A DNA stretch of 47,655 nt. Origin: an uncultured Bacilli bacterium (GTDB taxonomy: Bacteria > Bacillota_I > Bacilli_A > RF39 > UBA660). Shown here one piece after another: positions 27,404-36,659 of the stretch; within the stretch, counting starts at the first letter, position 1, and each line of letters opens with the position of its first letter. The stretch spans positions 1 through 47,655 of the forward strand of contig CANRFQ010000010.1 in the NCBI GenBank assembly GCA_947629935.1. The letters run 5' to 3'. The position numbers and the translations under genes are program-made. The notes below the pieces were generated by a model, which was given only the letters and a program-made list of their open reading frames with translations, had not been told where the DNA came from and made no database searches.

Positions 27404-28087
27404 ATGGAGTTAACGATTCTATTACCATGTTTAAATGAAGAAAAAACATTAGCAAGTGTTATTCAAGAAATTAAAATCGAATTAAATAAACTTAAAGTTA
27501 AGTCAGAAATATTAGTAGTTGATAATGGTAGTAGCGATAATTCTATGAAAATTGCCAAGAAATTAAAAACTCGAGTTGTTAAAGAAATCCAGAGAGGATA
27601 TGGAGCCGCTTTACAAGCCGGCATAAAAAAAGCTAAAGGAAAATATATCATCTTTGGTGATTGTGACCGAAGTTATTCTTTTAAATATATTAATTTGTTT
27701 TATCGAGAATTACAAAATGGCAATGATTTAGTGATGGGAAATCGATTTTTAGGAAAAATGGAAAAAGGAGCTATGCCTTTTTCCCATAAATATATTGGTA
27801 CACCATTAATATCTTTTTTAGGAAGAAAACTTTATAAAATTAATGTTGGAGATTTTAATTGTGGATTGAGAGGTTTAAATAAAGATAGTATATCTAAAAT
27901 CACTTTTAATTCTAATGGAATGGAATTTGCTAGTGAAATGCTCATTAAAATTAAAAAGGCTAACTTAAAAATAGAAGAAATACCCATAGATTTTTTTAAG
28001 GACAATAGAGATAGAAGGCCACATTTAAGAACGTTTAGAGATGGATTAAAACATTTACTAATAATTTTTAGAGAGTTAGGTAAGTAG
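27404..28087 (+). CDS. Family 2 glycosyltransferase (dolichyl-phosphate-mannose-synthase-like)
   Basis: The 227-aa GT-A protein has LTILLPCLNEEKTLASVI at the N-terminus, VVDNGSSDNS, RGYGAALQAGI and the FGDCDRSY acidic motif in place of the usual DADGQ/DADLQ. It also has FNCGLRGL and the late MEFASEMLIKIKK block typical of polyprenyl-phosphate sugar synthases. No membrane helices. It could make a polyprenyl-P-sugar donor for the GT-C-like protein encoded next. RBS GGGAGGA; the next gene starts 1 nt after its stop. Confidence 0.87.
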   Translation: MELTILLPCLNEEKTLASVIQEIKIELNKLKVKSEILVVDNGSSDNSMKIAKKLKTRVVKEIQRGYGAALQAGIKKAKGKYIIFGDCDRSYSFKYINLFYRELQNGNDLVMGNRFLGKMEKGAMPFSHKYIGTPLISFLGRKLYKINVGDFNCGLRGLNKDSISKITFNSNGMEFASEMLIKIKKANLKIEEIPIDFFKDNRDRRPHLRTFRDGLKHLLIIFRELGK

Positions 28088-28088
28088 T

Positions 28089-30686
28089 ATGAAGTTTATT
28101 AAGAAGCATTGGCTAGAAATCTTATTTGTAGTTTTATTTATTTTAAAATGTTGGATGGTTCATATTCAACCTTTAATGATTAAACATGCCGCGCATGATG
28201 ATGGCATGTTTGCAAGTCGAGCATATAGTTTAGCTAAAGGGCATTGGTTAGGTAGTTATAATGATATTACCCTAAGTAAAGGAGTTATCGGTATTATTTT
28301 TATAGCTTTTAATTATAAATTACATATTAGTTATTTATTTGCCACGCAATTATTATATTTTGTTGCCTGTTTATCTTTTATAAAAATGTTAAAATATATT
28401 TTTAATAATAAAGTATTATTACTTTTAGTATATATAATTTTATTATTTAACCCTATATCTTATTCAGATGCTGTTTCTTTTGTTTATCGGGATGGTATTT
28501 ATATATCTTTTGTTCTGCTTTTAGTATCTTTAACATTCGAAATGTTTTTTTATTACAAAAGTAGTTTAAAAAAAGTAACATTCTATCAAATAATTCTAGG
28601 AATTATTATAGCTTCGATATGGTATACACGTGAAGAAACTTTATGGATTATGCCTTATATCATATTAGCCTTTTTAGTGACAATTTTGTTTATTATATTT
28701 GATAAGAAATGCTTTGATAAAGTAAAAAGAATTCTTTGTCTGATAGGAATACCTACTATTATTTTATTAGGATATACAATGATTATAAGTACATTTAATT
28801 ATATTTGTTATGATCGCTTTGTAACTAATGATTTTACTTCCAAGGAATTTAAAGATGCATATGGTGCTTTAACGAGAATTAAACCTACTAATTATTTAAA
28901 ACGTGTGCCATTAAATAGTTATGATCGTGCTAGATTATATGAACTCAGTCCGTGTTTTAAAGAATTGCAATCATTTATAGAAGGCCCCTATAGCTCCAAA
29001 CATCGTTATGACATCTATAAAGATGGCAAAAAATATCGTGATTTTCCAGAGGGATTTTTGTATTGGACGGTAAGAGAAGCTGTATGTGAGCAAGGATATT
29101 GTAGTAATGCTAAAAGTACTAAACAATATTATGAACGATTAGCTTCAGAAATTAATTCTTTATGTGATAGTAATAAGATTGAATGTTTGCCCAAACGAAG
29201 TAGTTTAGTCGCTCCATTTCAAGATGATTTAAAAGAAGAGATTATCAAAGATATTCCTAGAGCTTTTATAACGCAATTAAATTATGAAAATGTTAATGTA
29301 AGAATTCCGGATATAAAAGAAAATTATATGTATTTAAAAGATTATTTTGCAAAATATTATGGAGAATTAACTCATAATAAAATAGGTTATACAAATCAAG
29401 AATTAAAATCCATTAATATGAAATTAATGAAATTTATTTTACTTATTTTTCAAAAAAGTAATTATATTATATTTATAGTTTCTTTAGCTTTTTATATTTT
29501 TATAATTGTAATGTTTTTTATTCCTAAAACTAAATTTAAATATTATAAAGAAGTACTTTTATTAAGCGGATTGTTGTGTATATATCTAGCTAGAATAGTC
29601 GTAGTAGGCTATGTGGCAGCCACCGAATATGAAAGTGCAATAGCGAAGTGTCAATATTTATCTCCAGCGTTTGCTATTCAATCAATGTTTAGTGTTTTAG
29701 CAATTATTTTTGGGATAAAAATTGTATACGATTTATTTACTAATCCTAATGAAATAAATGATGTTAAAATATCTGATAAGTTCTATATTACCAAAAATAA
29801 TAAAAGAGTTAATTTAGCTAAAATGAGCATTGAGCAATTAGATAATCTAAATTATCAAGAAGAAATTTATTTTGCCAAAAATATAAAAACTTTACCACCA
29901 TTTTCTAAAGAACGCAATGATTATATGAAAATAGCGTATCAAAAAATATTTCAAATAGCCGATTGTAAAAAGCAAAAAATGGGAATCTCGCCCACTAAAA
30001 ATGGCGCCAAAGATAGTATTGTGGAATTATTAAATAGAGTTATAAATAAGAAATTGAAAAAACAAAGCAATTTATTGTTTTATGAAGCAGGTGTAGGAAA
30101 AGGTTATGTTTTAGAAAAAATTAATAGGAAGGAATTAACAATTCAAGGATGTGATATATTTTTATCTTCTGCTGCTAGAGAAATAGCAAGAAATGCCGAT
30201 AATATAAACTTAGTAGAAAATAATCTTTATAGTGCTTTAGGTAAAATAAAAAGTAATTCTATTGATATATTTTATGCTGATAATGTTTTAGAACATATTA
30301 TTGATGATGAATATGAAAAGACATGTAAAAGAATTGTTAATAAGATAAAAACAGGAGGCTTAGCTATTTTAATAATCCCTAATTCTTACGTAGGTCCTAG
30401 TGATATATCTAGTTTAAAAATAGCTACAGGAAATAAAGCCAAAGGATTCCATTTTATGGAACAAACTTTTAATGAAGTCGTTAATTTCTTTGAAGAACTT
30501 AATATGGACTTCAAATATTGCTGTTTAAGATCTAGGGCAGATGATGTTATACTACTTAAAAATAAATTTCTAAACAATATAAAATTATCTTTAGAACCCA
30601 AAATAGCTAATATCAAGAATACTAAAGATAAAAAAAGATTATTTAAACTCTTAGGGTATAATATATATATTTTAGAAAAGAAATAG
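28089..30686 (+). CDS. Fusion: GT-C-like multipass glycosyltransferase + C-terminal methyltransferase
   Basis: The 865-aa protein's N-terminal half (1-about 560) has about 10 membrane helices and an early HDDG motif (Asp37-Asp38), in the place where GT-C enzymes using polyprenyl-P-sugars carry acidic residues. A large outer loop contains several Cys. The C-terminal part (about 565-865) is a cytoplasmic methyltransferase homologous to the 23420-24310 protein: shared helical module (NLAKMSIEQLDNL..., PFSKERN), motif I EAGVGKGYVL, YADNVLEHI and ILIIPN. It follows the GT2 gene by 1 nt. Probably adds a lipid-P-linked sugar outside and a methyl group inside, but the two activities may be only physically linked. 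Confidence 0.75.
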   Translation: MKFIKKHWLEILFVVLFILKCWMVHIQPLMIKHAAHDDGMFASRAYSLAKGHWLGSYNDITLSKGVIGIIFIAFNYKLHISYLFATQLLYFVACLSFIKMLKYIFNNKVLLLLVYIILLFNPISYSDAVSFVYRDGIYISFVLLLVSLTFEMFFYYKSSLKKVTFYQIILGIIIASIWYTREETLWIMPYIILAFLVTILFIIFDKKCFDKVKRILCLIGIPTIILLGYTMIISTFNYICYDRFVTNDFTSKEFKDAYGALTRIKPTNYLKRVPLNSYDRARLYELSPCFKELQSFIEGPYSSKHRYDIYKDGKKYRDFPEGFLYWTVREAVCEQGYCSNAKSTKQYYERLASEINSLCDSNKIECLPKRSSLVAPFQDDLKEEIIKDIPRAFITQLNYENVNVRIPDIKENYMYLKDYFAKYYGELTHNKIGYTNQELKSINMKLMKFILLIFQKSNYIIFIVSLAFYIFIIVMFFIPKTKFKYYKEVLLLSGLLCIYLARIVVVGYVAATEYESAIAKCQYLSPAFAIQSMFSVLAIIFGIKIVYDLFTNPNEINDVKISDKFYITKNNKRVNLAKMSIEQLDNLNYQEEIYFAKNIKTLPPFSKERNDYMKIAYQKIFQIADCKKQKMGISPTKNGAKDSIVELLNRVINKKLKKQSNLLFYEAGVGKGYVLEKINRKELTIQGCDIFLSSAAREIARNADNINLVENNLYSALGKIKSNSIDIFYADNVLEHIIDDEYEKTCKRIVNKIKTGGLAILIIPNSYVGPSDISSLKIATGNKAKGFHFMEQTFNEVVNFFEELNMDFKYCCLRSRADDVILLKNKFLNNIKLSLEPKIANIKNTKDKKRLFKLLGYNIYILEKK

Positions 30687-30696
30687 GTGCATACAG

Positions 30697-31644
30697 ATGA
30701 CTAAAGAAGATTATATTAAAGCAATAGAAGAACTAAATTTAGAATTAAAGCAACTTTATAGTATGCTTTATTATAGAAAAAGGAGAAATAAAATTCTTAT
30801 TCGTAAACTAATAAAAACAAGGCGTTATAAATTAGCGTTTAGAACAAAGTTAAATTATTTAAAATTACAATTAGATAGATTATTTAATAAAAAAGACTAT
30901 AAACCAAAAAATAAAATTTATGAACAAATAAAGAAAAAAAGAACTGGTAAAATTATTGTTTATACTTGTATCCTAAATGATTATGATACGTTATATTCTC
31001 CTTTATTAGAAACCGAAAACACCTCTTATGTTGTATTTTCAGATAATAAAAATATAACTCAAAAGACTAATTTGTGGGAATATAGACCCATTCCTGATAT
31101 AATAAAGAAAAAGTGTAATAATAATTATACTTTAATTAATCGGTATATTAAAATGCATCCTCATGAACTATTTCCAAATTTTGATTTTGCCTTGTACATT
31201 GATGGGTGTCTTAGAGTGATATCTGATCTTACTTCACTTTTAGAAAATATAAATGATAATACAGGATTAGCTATGCATTTGCATTCAAGAAGAAAAGATA
31301 TTTATGAAGAAGCTAAGGCTTGTTTAAAATTAGCTTTGGGTAATAAATATGCTATTAAACAATTGATTGATAAATATAATCAAGAAGGCTTTCCTCATCA
31401 TTATGGCTTATTTGAAGCTGGAATTATAGCGATTGATTTAAAAAATTTTAGATCTAAGATTATTATGGATAATTGGTGGTCAAATTTTGTAGCCAGTAAA
31501 ACAGAAAGAGACCAATTAGTTTTTACTTATGTTTTATGGAAATTAAATTATAAATCTTCTGATATAGGAATTTTAGGCGACGATTTAGATAATAACCATA
31601 AATTTCGTCGCGTAGTCCATAATTATAATACCAAAAAAGATTAA
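30697..31644 (+). CDS. DUF616 (TOD1/MUCI70-type) putative glycosyltransferase, copy 1
   Basis: The 315-aa protein has a Lys-rich helical N-terminus (about 1-80), then the DUF616 core: IVYTCILNDYDTL, YVVFSDN, NRYIKMHPHELFP, ALYIDGCLRV, GLAMHLHSRR, HYGLFEAGIIAIDL and ERDQLVFTYVLWK. The YIDG acidic site replaces a DxD. Two paralogues are encoded at 33977 and 34977. The family is annotated as glycosyltransferase-like; the sugar is unknown. RBS AGGTG. Confidence 0.75.
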   Translation: MTKEDYIKAIEELNLELKQLYSMLYYRKRRNKILIRKLIKTRRYKLAFRTKLNYLKLQLDRLFNKKDYKPKNKIYEQIKKKRTGKIIVYTCILNDYDTLYSPLLETENTSYVVFSDNKNITQKTNLWEYRPIPDIIKKKCNNNYTLINRYIKMHPHELFPNFDFALYIDGCLRVISDLTSLLENINDNTGLAMHLHSRRKDIYEEAKACLKLALGNKYAIKQLIDKYNQEGFPHHYGLFEAGIIAIDLKNFRSKIIMDNWWSNFVASKTERDQLVFTYVLWKLNYKSSDIGILGDDLDNNHKFRRVVHNYNTKKD

Positions 31645-31723
31645 TTATAAAAAAATTACATATTTGATTTATTTACTTATAAATTATATACTATTAAAAA
31701 TTAGCAATATGGAGAGTGTATAT

Positions 31724-32986
31724 ATGCAGTTATATTTAAAATTAATAAATAAAAATACAAAATTAACAGTAGTAGGACTTGGTTATACGGGTTTACCCAT
31801 TGCTTTAGCTTTTGCAAAAAAGGTAAATGTAATTGGTTTTGATATAATGTCCAAAAAGATGAAAAAAAATAAAAAAGGATTAGAATTTACTACCGACCCT
31901 TTAAAATTACGTGAAGCGATGTTTTATATAATCGCAGTTCCCACTCCTATTTTTAATAATAATATGCCTAATCTTGATATGGTAAAACAAGCAAGTAAGA
32001 CTGTTGGACAAAGTTTGCAAAAAGGCAGTATAGTTGTTTATGAATCTACAGTTTATCCAGGAGTTACAGAAGATATTTGCATTCCAATATTGGAAGAAAC
32101 TTCAGGGTTAAAGTGTGGCAAAGATTTTAAAGTTGGTTATTGTCCAGAGCGAGTAAATGTAGCTGATAAAGAACATCAATTTGTAAATATTACAAAAGTT
32201 GTAGCAGGAATTGATAAAAATACAACTAATGAAATAGCTAAAATTTATTCTCTAGTAATTGAGGCTAATATATATAAAGCTTCAAGTATAAAAGTGGCTG
32301 AAGCTGCTAAAGTTATTGAGAATTGTCAAAGGGATATTAATATAGCTTTTATGAATGAGATTGCTATTATTTTTAATAAATTAAAAATAGATACGAAAGA
32401 AGTTCTTGCTGCTGCTAGTACAAAATGGAATTTTTTAAATTTTAAACCTGGGTTAGTTGGAGGACATTGTATAGGTGTCGACCCTTATTATCTAATTTAT
32501 AAAGCTAATGAGGTAGGAATTAATAGTTCTTTGCTTTTAACTGGTCGAAAAGTTAATGAAGAAATGAGCCAATTTATCTCTGATATTTGTCTAGAAAAAC
32601 TAAGTAGGACATATAAAAAGATTACAGATACTAGAGTAGCAATTTTAGGGTGTACTTTTAAAGAAAATTGTGATGATATTCGTAATAGTAAAGTTTTTGA
32701 TATTGAGAGACAGTTAAAATCATATGGCATAAAAGTATTTATTACTGACCCGAAAGCAAATATTGAAGAAGTAAAAATAAATTATACTGTTGATTTAACG
32801 GATATAAATAATTTAGAAAATATTGATGCGTTAATAGTGGCCGTAGCTCATGATGAATATAAACAATTAAAAATAGGAGATATGGATAAATTTTATGGCT
32901 CAGCGCTAAAGATATTAATAGATGTCCCAGGTATATATAATATGAATAAATATGAACAAGCAGGATATATTTATTGGAGGCTGTGA
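31724..32986 (+). CDS. tviB: UDP-N-acetyl-hexosamine 6-dehydrogenase, TviB/WbpA-like
   Basis: The protein is 420 aa from the ATG at 31724 (GGAGAG at 31711-31716); upstream in-frame ATGs at 31664 and 31709 lack an RBS. It has Rossmann motif VVGLGYTGLPIA, YESTVYPGVTED, the GYCPERVNV block and active-site Cys249 in GGHCIGVDPYYL. It also has the C-terminal UDP-binding domain (AILGCTFKENCDDIRNSKV). This matches TviB-type enzymes oxidising UDP-GlcNAc to UDP-GlcNAcA. The next gene encodes a TviC-type 4-epimerase, so together they would give UDP-GalNAcA. The stop overlaps that start by one base. Confidence 0.88.
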   Translation: MQLYLKLINKNTKLTVVGLGYTGLPIALAFAKKVNVIGFDIMSKKMKKNKKGLEFTTDPLKLREAMFYIIAVPTPIFNNNMPNLDMVKQASKTVGQSLQKGSIVVYESTVYPGVTEDICIPILEETSGLKCGKDFKVGYCPERVNVADKEHQFVNITKVVAGIDKNTTNEIAKIYSLVIEANIYKASSIKVAEAAKVIENCQRDINIAFMNEIAIIFNKLKIDTKEVLAAASTKWNFLNFKPGLVGGHCIGVDPYYLIYKANEVGINSSLLLTGRKVNEEMSQFISDICLEKLSRTYKKITDTRVAILGCTFKENCDDIRNSKVFDIERQLKSYGIKVFITDPKANIEEVKINYTVDLTDINNLENIDALIVAVAHDEYKQLKIGDMDKFYGSALKILIDVPGIYNMNKYEQAGYIYWRL

Positions 32987-33954
32987 TGAGAGAAGATTTA
33001 AAATTTCCTAAAGACTCTTTATTTTTAGTGACAGGGGGTGCGGGTTTTATAGGTTCAAACTTATGTGAAGCAATTTTAAATATGGGTTATAAAGTTCGTT
33101 GTTTAGATGATTTATCTACGGGCAAACAAGAAAATGTTGATATTTTTCTTTCTAATCCTAATTTTGAATTTATTAAAGGCGATATTAAAGATTATAAAAC
33201 ATGTTTAAATGCCTGTAAATCTGTTGATTACGTTTTACATCAGGCTGCTTGGGGTAGTGTGCCTCGCTCATTTGAGATGCCACTATTTTATTGTGAAAAT
33301 AATATGAAAGGCATGGTAAATATGTTGGAGGCCGCTCGCTGTTGTCACGTAAAAAAATTTATTTATGCTTCTAGTTCTTCTGTTTATGGAAATAATGAAA
33401 TATTTCCTCAAAAAGAAGGACAAGAAGGGGAAGTTTTGTCTATTTATGCTCTTACAAAGAAAAATAATGAACAATGGGCAATACAATATACTAGAAATTA
33501 TGGCTTAGATACTTATGGATTACGTTATTTTAATGTGTTTGGAAAAAGGCAAAATCCTAATGGAGATTATGCGGCAGTTATTCCTAAATTTATTAAACAA
33601 TTATTAAATGATGAGAGACCTACGATAAATGGTGATGGTACACAAAGTCGTGACTTTACTTATATAAAAAATGTAATTGAAGCAAATTTAAAAGCTTGTC
33701 TCGCTTCACATGAAATAGCTGGAAATGTTTTTAATATTGCCTCTGGTGAGCAAGAACAATTGATTGAAGTATATGGTTTATTAAATACAGTTTTAAATAA
33801 AAATATTAAACCAATATATGGACCACCCCGTCAGGGAGATATTAAGCATAGTAATGCGGATATATCTAAAGCGCAAAAATATTTGAATTATAATCCAAAA
33901 TATAACTTTGCAAAAGGTCTTGAAGAAACTTTAAAATGGTATAAAAACAATTAA
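32986..33954 (+). CDS. tviC: UDP-N-acetylglucosamine(uronate) 4-epimerase, TviC/WbpP-like
   Basis: The protein is 322 aa from the ATG at 32986 (TGATG overlap with tviB, RBS GGAGG); an earlier TTG at 32974 is unlikely. It is an extended SDR: NAD motif TGGAGFIGSNL, HQAAWGSVPRSFE, catalytic Y154xxxK158 in SIYALTKK, and LRYFNVFGKRQNP and NGDGTQSRDFTY. The WGSVPRS segment resembles WbpP/TviC, which prefer N-acetylated UDP-sugars. Pairing with TviB supports synthesis of UDP-GalNAcA for the polymer. Confidence 0.88.
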   Translation: MREDLKFPKDSLFLVTGGAGFIGSNLCEAILNMGYKVRCLDDLSTGKQENVDIFLSNPNFEFIKGDIKDYKTCLNACKSVDYVLHQAAWGSVPRSFEMPLFYCENNMKGMVNMLEAARCCHVKKFIYASSSSVYGNNEIFPQKEGQEGEVLSIYALTKKNNEQWAIQYTRNYGLDTYGLRYFNVFGKRQNPNGDYAAVIPKFIKQLLNDERPTINGDGTQSRDFTYIKNVIEANLKACLASHEIAGNVFNIASGEQEQLIEVYGLLNTVLNKNIKPIYGPPRQGDIKHSNADISKAQKYLNYNPKYNFAKGLEETLKWYKNN

Positions 33955-33976
33955 AAAAATAAAAAAGAGTGATTAT

Positions 33977-34927
33977 ATGAATAAACAAGAATATATTGAT
34001 ATTATTGAAAATTTAAATAAAGAAATAAAACAATTATATAATAGCCCTTTTTATAAAAAAGTTAGGGATAAAAATCTTATTCGTAAACTAATAAGAACGG
34101 GTCGTTATAAGCTGGCATTTAGAACAACATTAAATTACTTAAAGCTAAAAATCAAAAAGAACTTTAAGGAAAAAAAAATAGAAGTATTACCTTATAAAGA
34201 AATAAATAAAAAGAAAACAGGGAAGATTGTGATTTATACATGTATATTAAATGATTATGACACTTTATATTCCCCTTTAATAGAAACCGAAAATACATCG
34301 TATATTGTATTTTCAGATAATAACAAAATTACTAGTAAGGTTGATTTGTGGGAATATCATCCTGTACCTGATGAAATAAAAAATAAGTGTCAAAATAATT
34401 GTACTTTAATTAATAGATATATTAAAATGCATCCTCATGAATTATTTCCCAATTTTGATTTGGCCTTATATATTGATGGTAGTGTAAGGGTCATGTCAGA
34501 TGTATCTAGTTTATTTTACAAAATAAATGATAATACAGGATTAGCTATGCACTTACATCCAAAAAGAGCAAATATATATGAAGAAGCAAATGCTTGTATA
34601 AAGTCCTCGCTTGGAAATAGTAAAAATATAAAAACTTTAATTAATAAATATAAGGAAGAAAATTTTTCTACTAGTAGTGGTCTATTTGAAGCAACAGTCA
34701 TAGCAATTGATTTAAAAAATAAAAATGCTCAAAAAATAATGAATAGTTGGTGGAAACACTTTTTAGAAAGCAACACTGGTAGAGATCAATTGTCATTAAC
34801 TTATATTTTATGGAAATTAGATTATTCCTTTGAAGATGTGGGAGTATTAGGCATTAATCTAGCTATCAATCCTAAATTTAGAAGAAGTAGTCATAATTTT
34901 AACCAAAAAAAAAACTTGAAAAAATAG
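33977..34927 (+). CDS. DUF616 putative glycosyltransferase, copy 2
   Basis: The 316-aa paralogue of the 30697 protein keeps near-identical blocks: NRYIKMHPHELFP, ALYIDGSVRV, GLAMHLHPKR, FEATVIAIDLKN and RDQLSLTYILWK. The N-termini also match (KLIRKLIRTGRYKLAFRT-type stretch). The close similarity suggests a duplication within the locus that has since diverged; tviB and tviC lie between the copies. RBS AAGAGTG is weak. Sugar unknown. Confidence 0.75.
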   Translation: MNKQEYIDIIENLNKEIKQLYNSPFYKKVRDKNLIRKLIRTGRYKLAFRTTLNYLKLKIKKNFKEKKIEVLPYKEINKKKTGKIVIYTCILNDYDTLYSPLIETENTSYIVFSDNNKITSKVDLWEYHPVPDEIKNKCQNNCTLINRYIKMHPHELFPNFDLALYIDGSVRVMSDVSSLFYKINDNTGLAMHLHPKRANIYEEANACIKSSLGNSKNIKTLINKYKEENFSTSSGLFEATVIAIDLKNKNAQKIMNSWWKHFLESNTGRDQLSLTYILWKLDYSFEDVGVLGINLAINPKFRRSSHNFNQKKNLKK

Positions 34928-34976
34928 TATTCTAAAATAATATGTGTTAAGATAAAAAAGAATTGAGGTCTTATAA

Positions 34977-36656
34977 ATGAATGAGAAAAAATATATAAAA
35001 GCTATAGAAGAATTAAATAAAGAATACTTAAACTACACTCATTCAAAAATATATTTAAAAAATAATCGCAAAAGAAAAATTAAAAAATATTTAAAAAATT
35101 TTGAATATAAAAAAATATATTTAACAGTAAAAGCATATATATATAATAGGACGACAAAATGTTCTAAAATTTCATATGAAAGAGCGGAAAAGCTAGTACC
35201 TAGAAAAGGAAAAACAGTAGTTTATACATGTATTTGTAATAATTATGATAATTTAATGAGTCCTGTAGTTAGGACTGATGATACGGATTATATAGTATTT
35301 TCTAATAATGATAGTGTAGTTCAAGGTACTAAATATTGGCAATATCGGCCTATTAGTAAGCAATTAAAGAAGAAATGTAACTATAATCCTATTTTAATAA
35401 ACAGATATATAAAAATGCACCCACACGAATTATTTCCTGATTATGATTTGGCCTTATACATAGATGGTAATATTAGAGTTATATCAAACATCCAAGATTG
35501 CTTTGGTTATATTAACAAAAAAACAGGGTTAGCTATGCATGAACACGCCAAACGAAGTGATGTATACCAAGAAGCTAAGATGTGTGTTAAATTAAATAAA
35601 GGTAACAAAAAGGAAATAAAAAAATTAATAAAAGATTATAAACATCAAAATTTTCCGCACAATTTTGGGTTATATGAGGCGGGCATTATAGCAGTTGATT
35701 TAAAAAATAAAAATGCTCAAAAAGTATTAAATGCATGGTATAAAGAATTTGTTAACAGAGGTACTTTAAGAGACCAACTGTCATTACCTTATGTTTTATG
35801 GCAAAAAGGTTATAATTATGTAGATATTGGTTCTTTAGGTTCTAATATACATCATAATGTAAAATTTAGAGTTGATGAGCATAAATATAAAAATAGTAAA
35901 TTATTTTTGAAATTAAAAAATCTAAAAAAAAGAATTAAATGTTTTGGTCTTAAACATAATTGTAATATCTGTCATTCTAAAATAAATAACTGGATAAGTG
36001 GAGGAATTAAGCATCAAATATTTGTAGATAACCAAATTATTGGTGCTGGATATCGTCAGAATTGTAGATGTCCGGTATGCGGAATGGAAGATAAAGATCG
36101 ATTAGTCTACTACTATATTAAAAAACATACAGATATGCTAAAAAAAGCTAATATTATTTTACATTTTGCTCCCGAAAAATTAATTTGCAAACAAATTAAA
36201 AGAAATTGTAAATTAAATAAGAAATTAAAATATTATAATTGTGATATTAACTCCGACAAAGCTGATTTAGTTATTGATATCACAGATATAGATTTTTCAG
36301 ATAATAAATTTGATTATATAATATGTAATCATGTTTTAGAACATGTAATAGATGAAGAGAAAGCATTTTTAGAATTAAAAAGAGTAATTAAACCAACTGG
36401 TAAAATTATTTTAACTGTTCCACTATGTATTTCTAATGCTAGAACAATTGAAGATAATTTTATAACTGACCCTAAAGAAAGAATGAATAAATTTTGTCAA
36501 GAAGATCATGTGCGTTTATATGGAAGAGATATAACGAAAAGAATTGAAAAATATGGTTTAAAAGTAGAAGAATTTAAAGTCAATAATAAAAAAATTGAAG
36601 AAAAATATGGATTATTAGAAAATGGAATAATTTATATTTTAAGTAAGGAGAAATAA
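34977..36656 (+). CDS. Fusion: DUF616 glycosyltransferase (copy 3) + class I methyltransferase
   Basis: In this 559-aa protein, residues about 1-305 are DUF616 (YTCICNNYDNL, NRYIKMHPHELFP, ALYIDGNIRV, LYEAGIIAVDL, LRDQLSLPYVLW). A Cys-containing insert follows (CNICHSK, CRCPVCG, about 325-370), which could bind zinc. Then comes a methyltransferase core (IILHFAPEK, DLVIDITDIDF, YIICNHVLEHV, GKIILTVPL, and LYGRDITKRIEKYGL near the end). The methyltransferase is of a different subfamily from the 23420/28089 pair. RBS GAGGT. It probably couples sugar transfer with methylation. Confidence 0.75.
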   Translation: MNEKKYIKAIEELNKEYLNYTHSKIYLKNNRKRKIKKYLKNFEYKKIYLTVKAYIYNRTTKCSKISYERAEKLVPRKGKTVVYTCICNNYDNLMSPVVRTDDTDYIVFSNNDSVVQGTKYWQYRPISKQLKKKCNYNPILINRYIKMHPHELFPDYDLALYIDGNIRVISNIQDCFGYINKKTGLAMHEHAKRSDVYQEAKMCVKLNKGNKKEIKKLIKDYKHQNFPHNFGLYEAGIIAVDLKNKNAQKVLNAWYKEFVNRGTLRDQLSLPYVLWQKGYNYVDIGSLGSNIHHNVKFRVDEHKYKNSKLFLKLKNLKKRIKCFGLKHNCNICHSKINNWISGGIKHQIFVDNQIIGAGYRQNCRCPVCGMEDKDRLVYYYIKKHTDMLKKANIILHFAPEKLICKQIKRNCKLNKKLKYYNCDINSDKADLVIDITDIDFSDNKFDYIICNHVLEHVIDEEKAFLELKRVIKPTGKIILTVPLCISNARTIEDNFITDPKERMNKFCQEDHVRLYGRDITKRIEKYGLKVEEFKVNNKKIEEKYGLLENGIIYILSKEK

Positions 36657-36659
36657 TAC

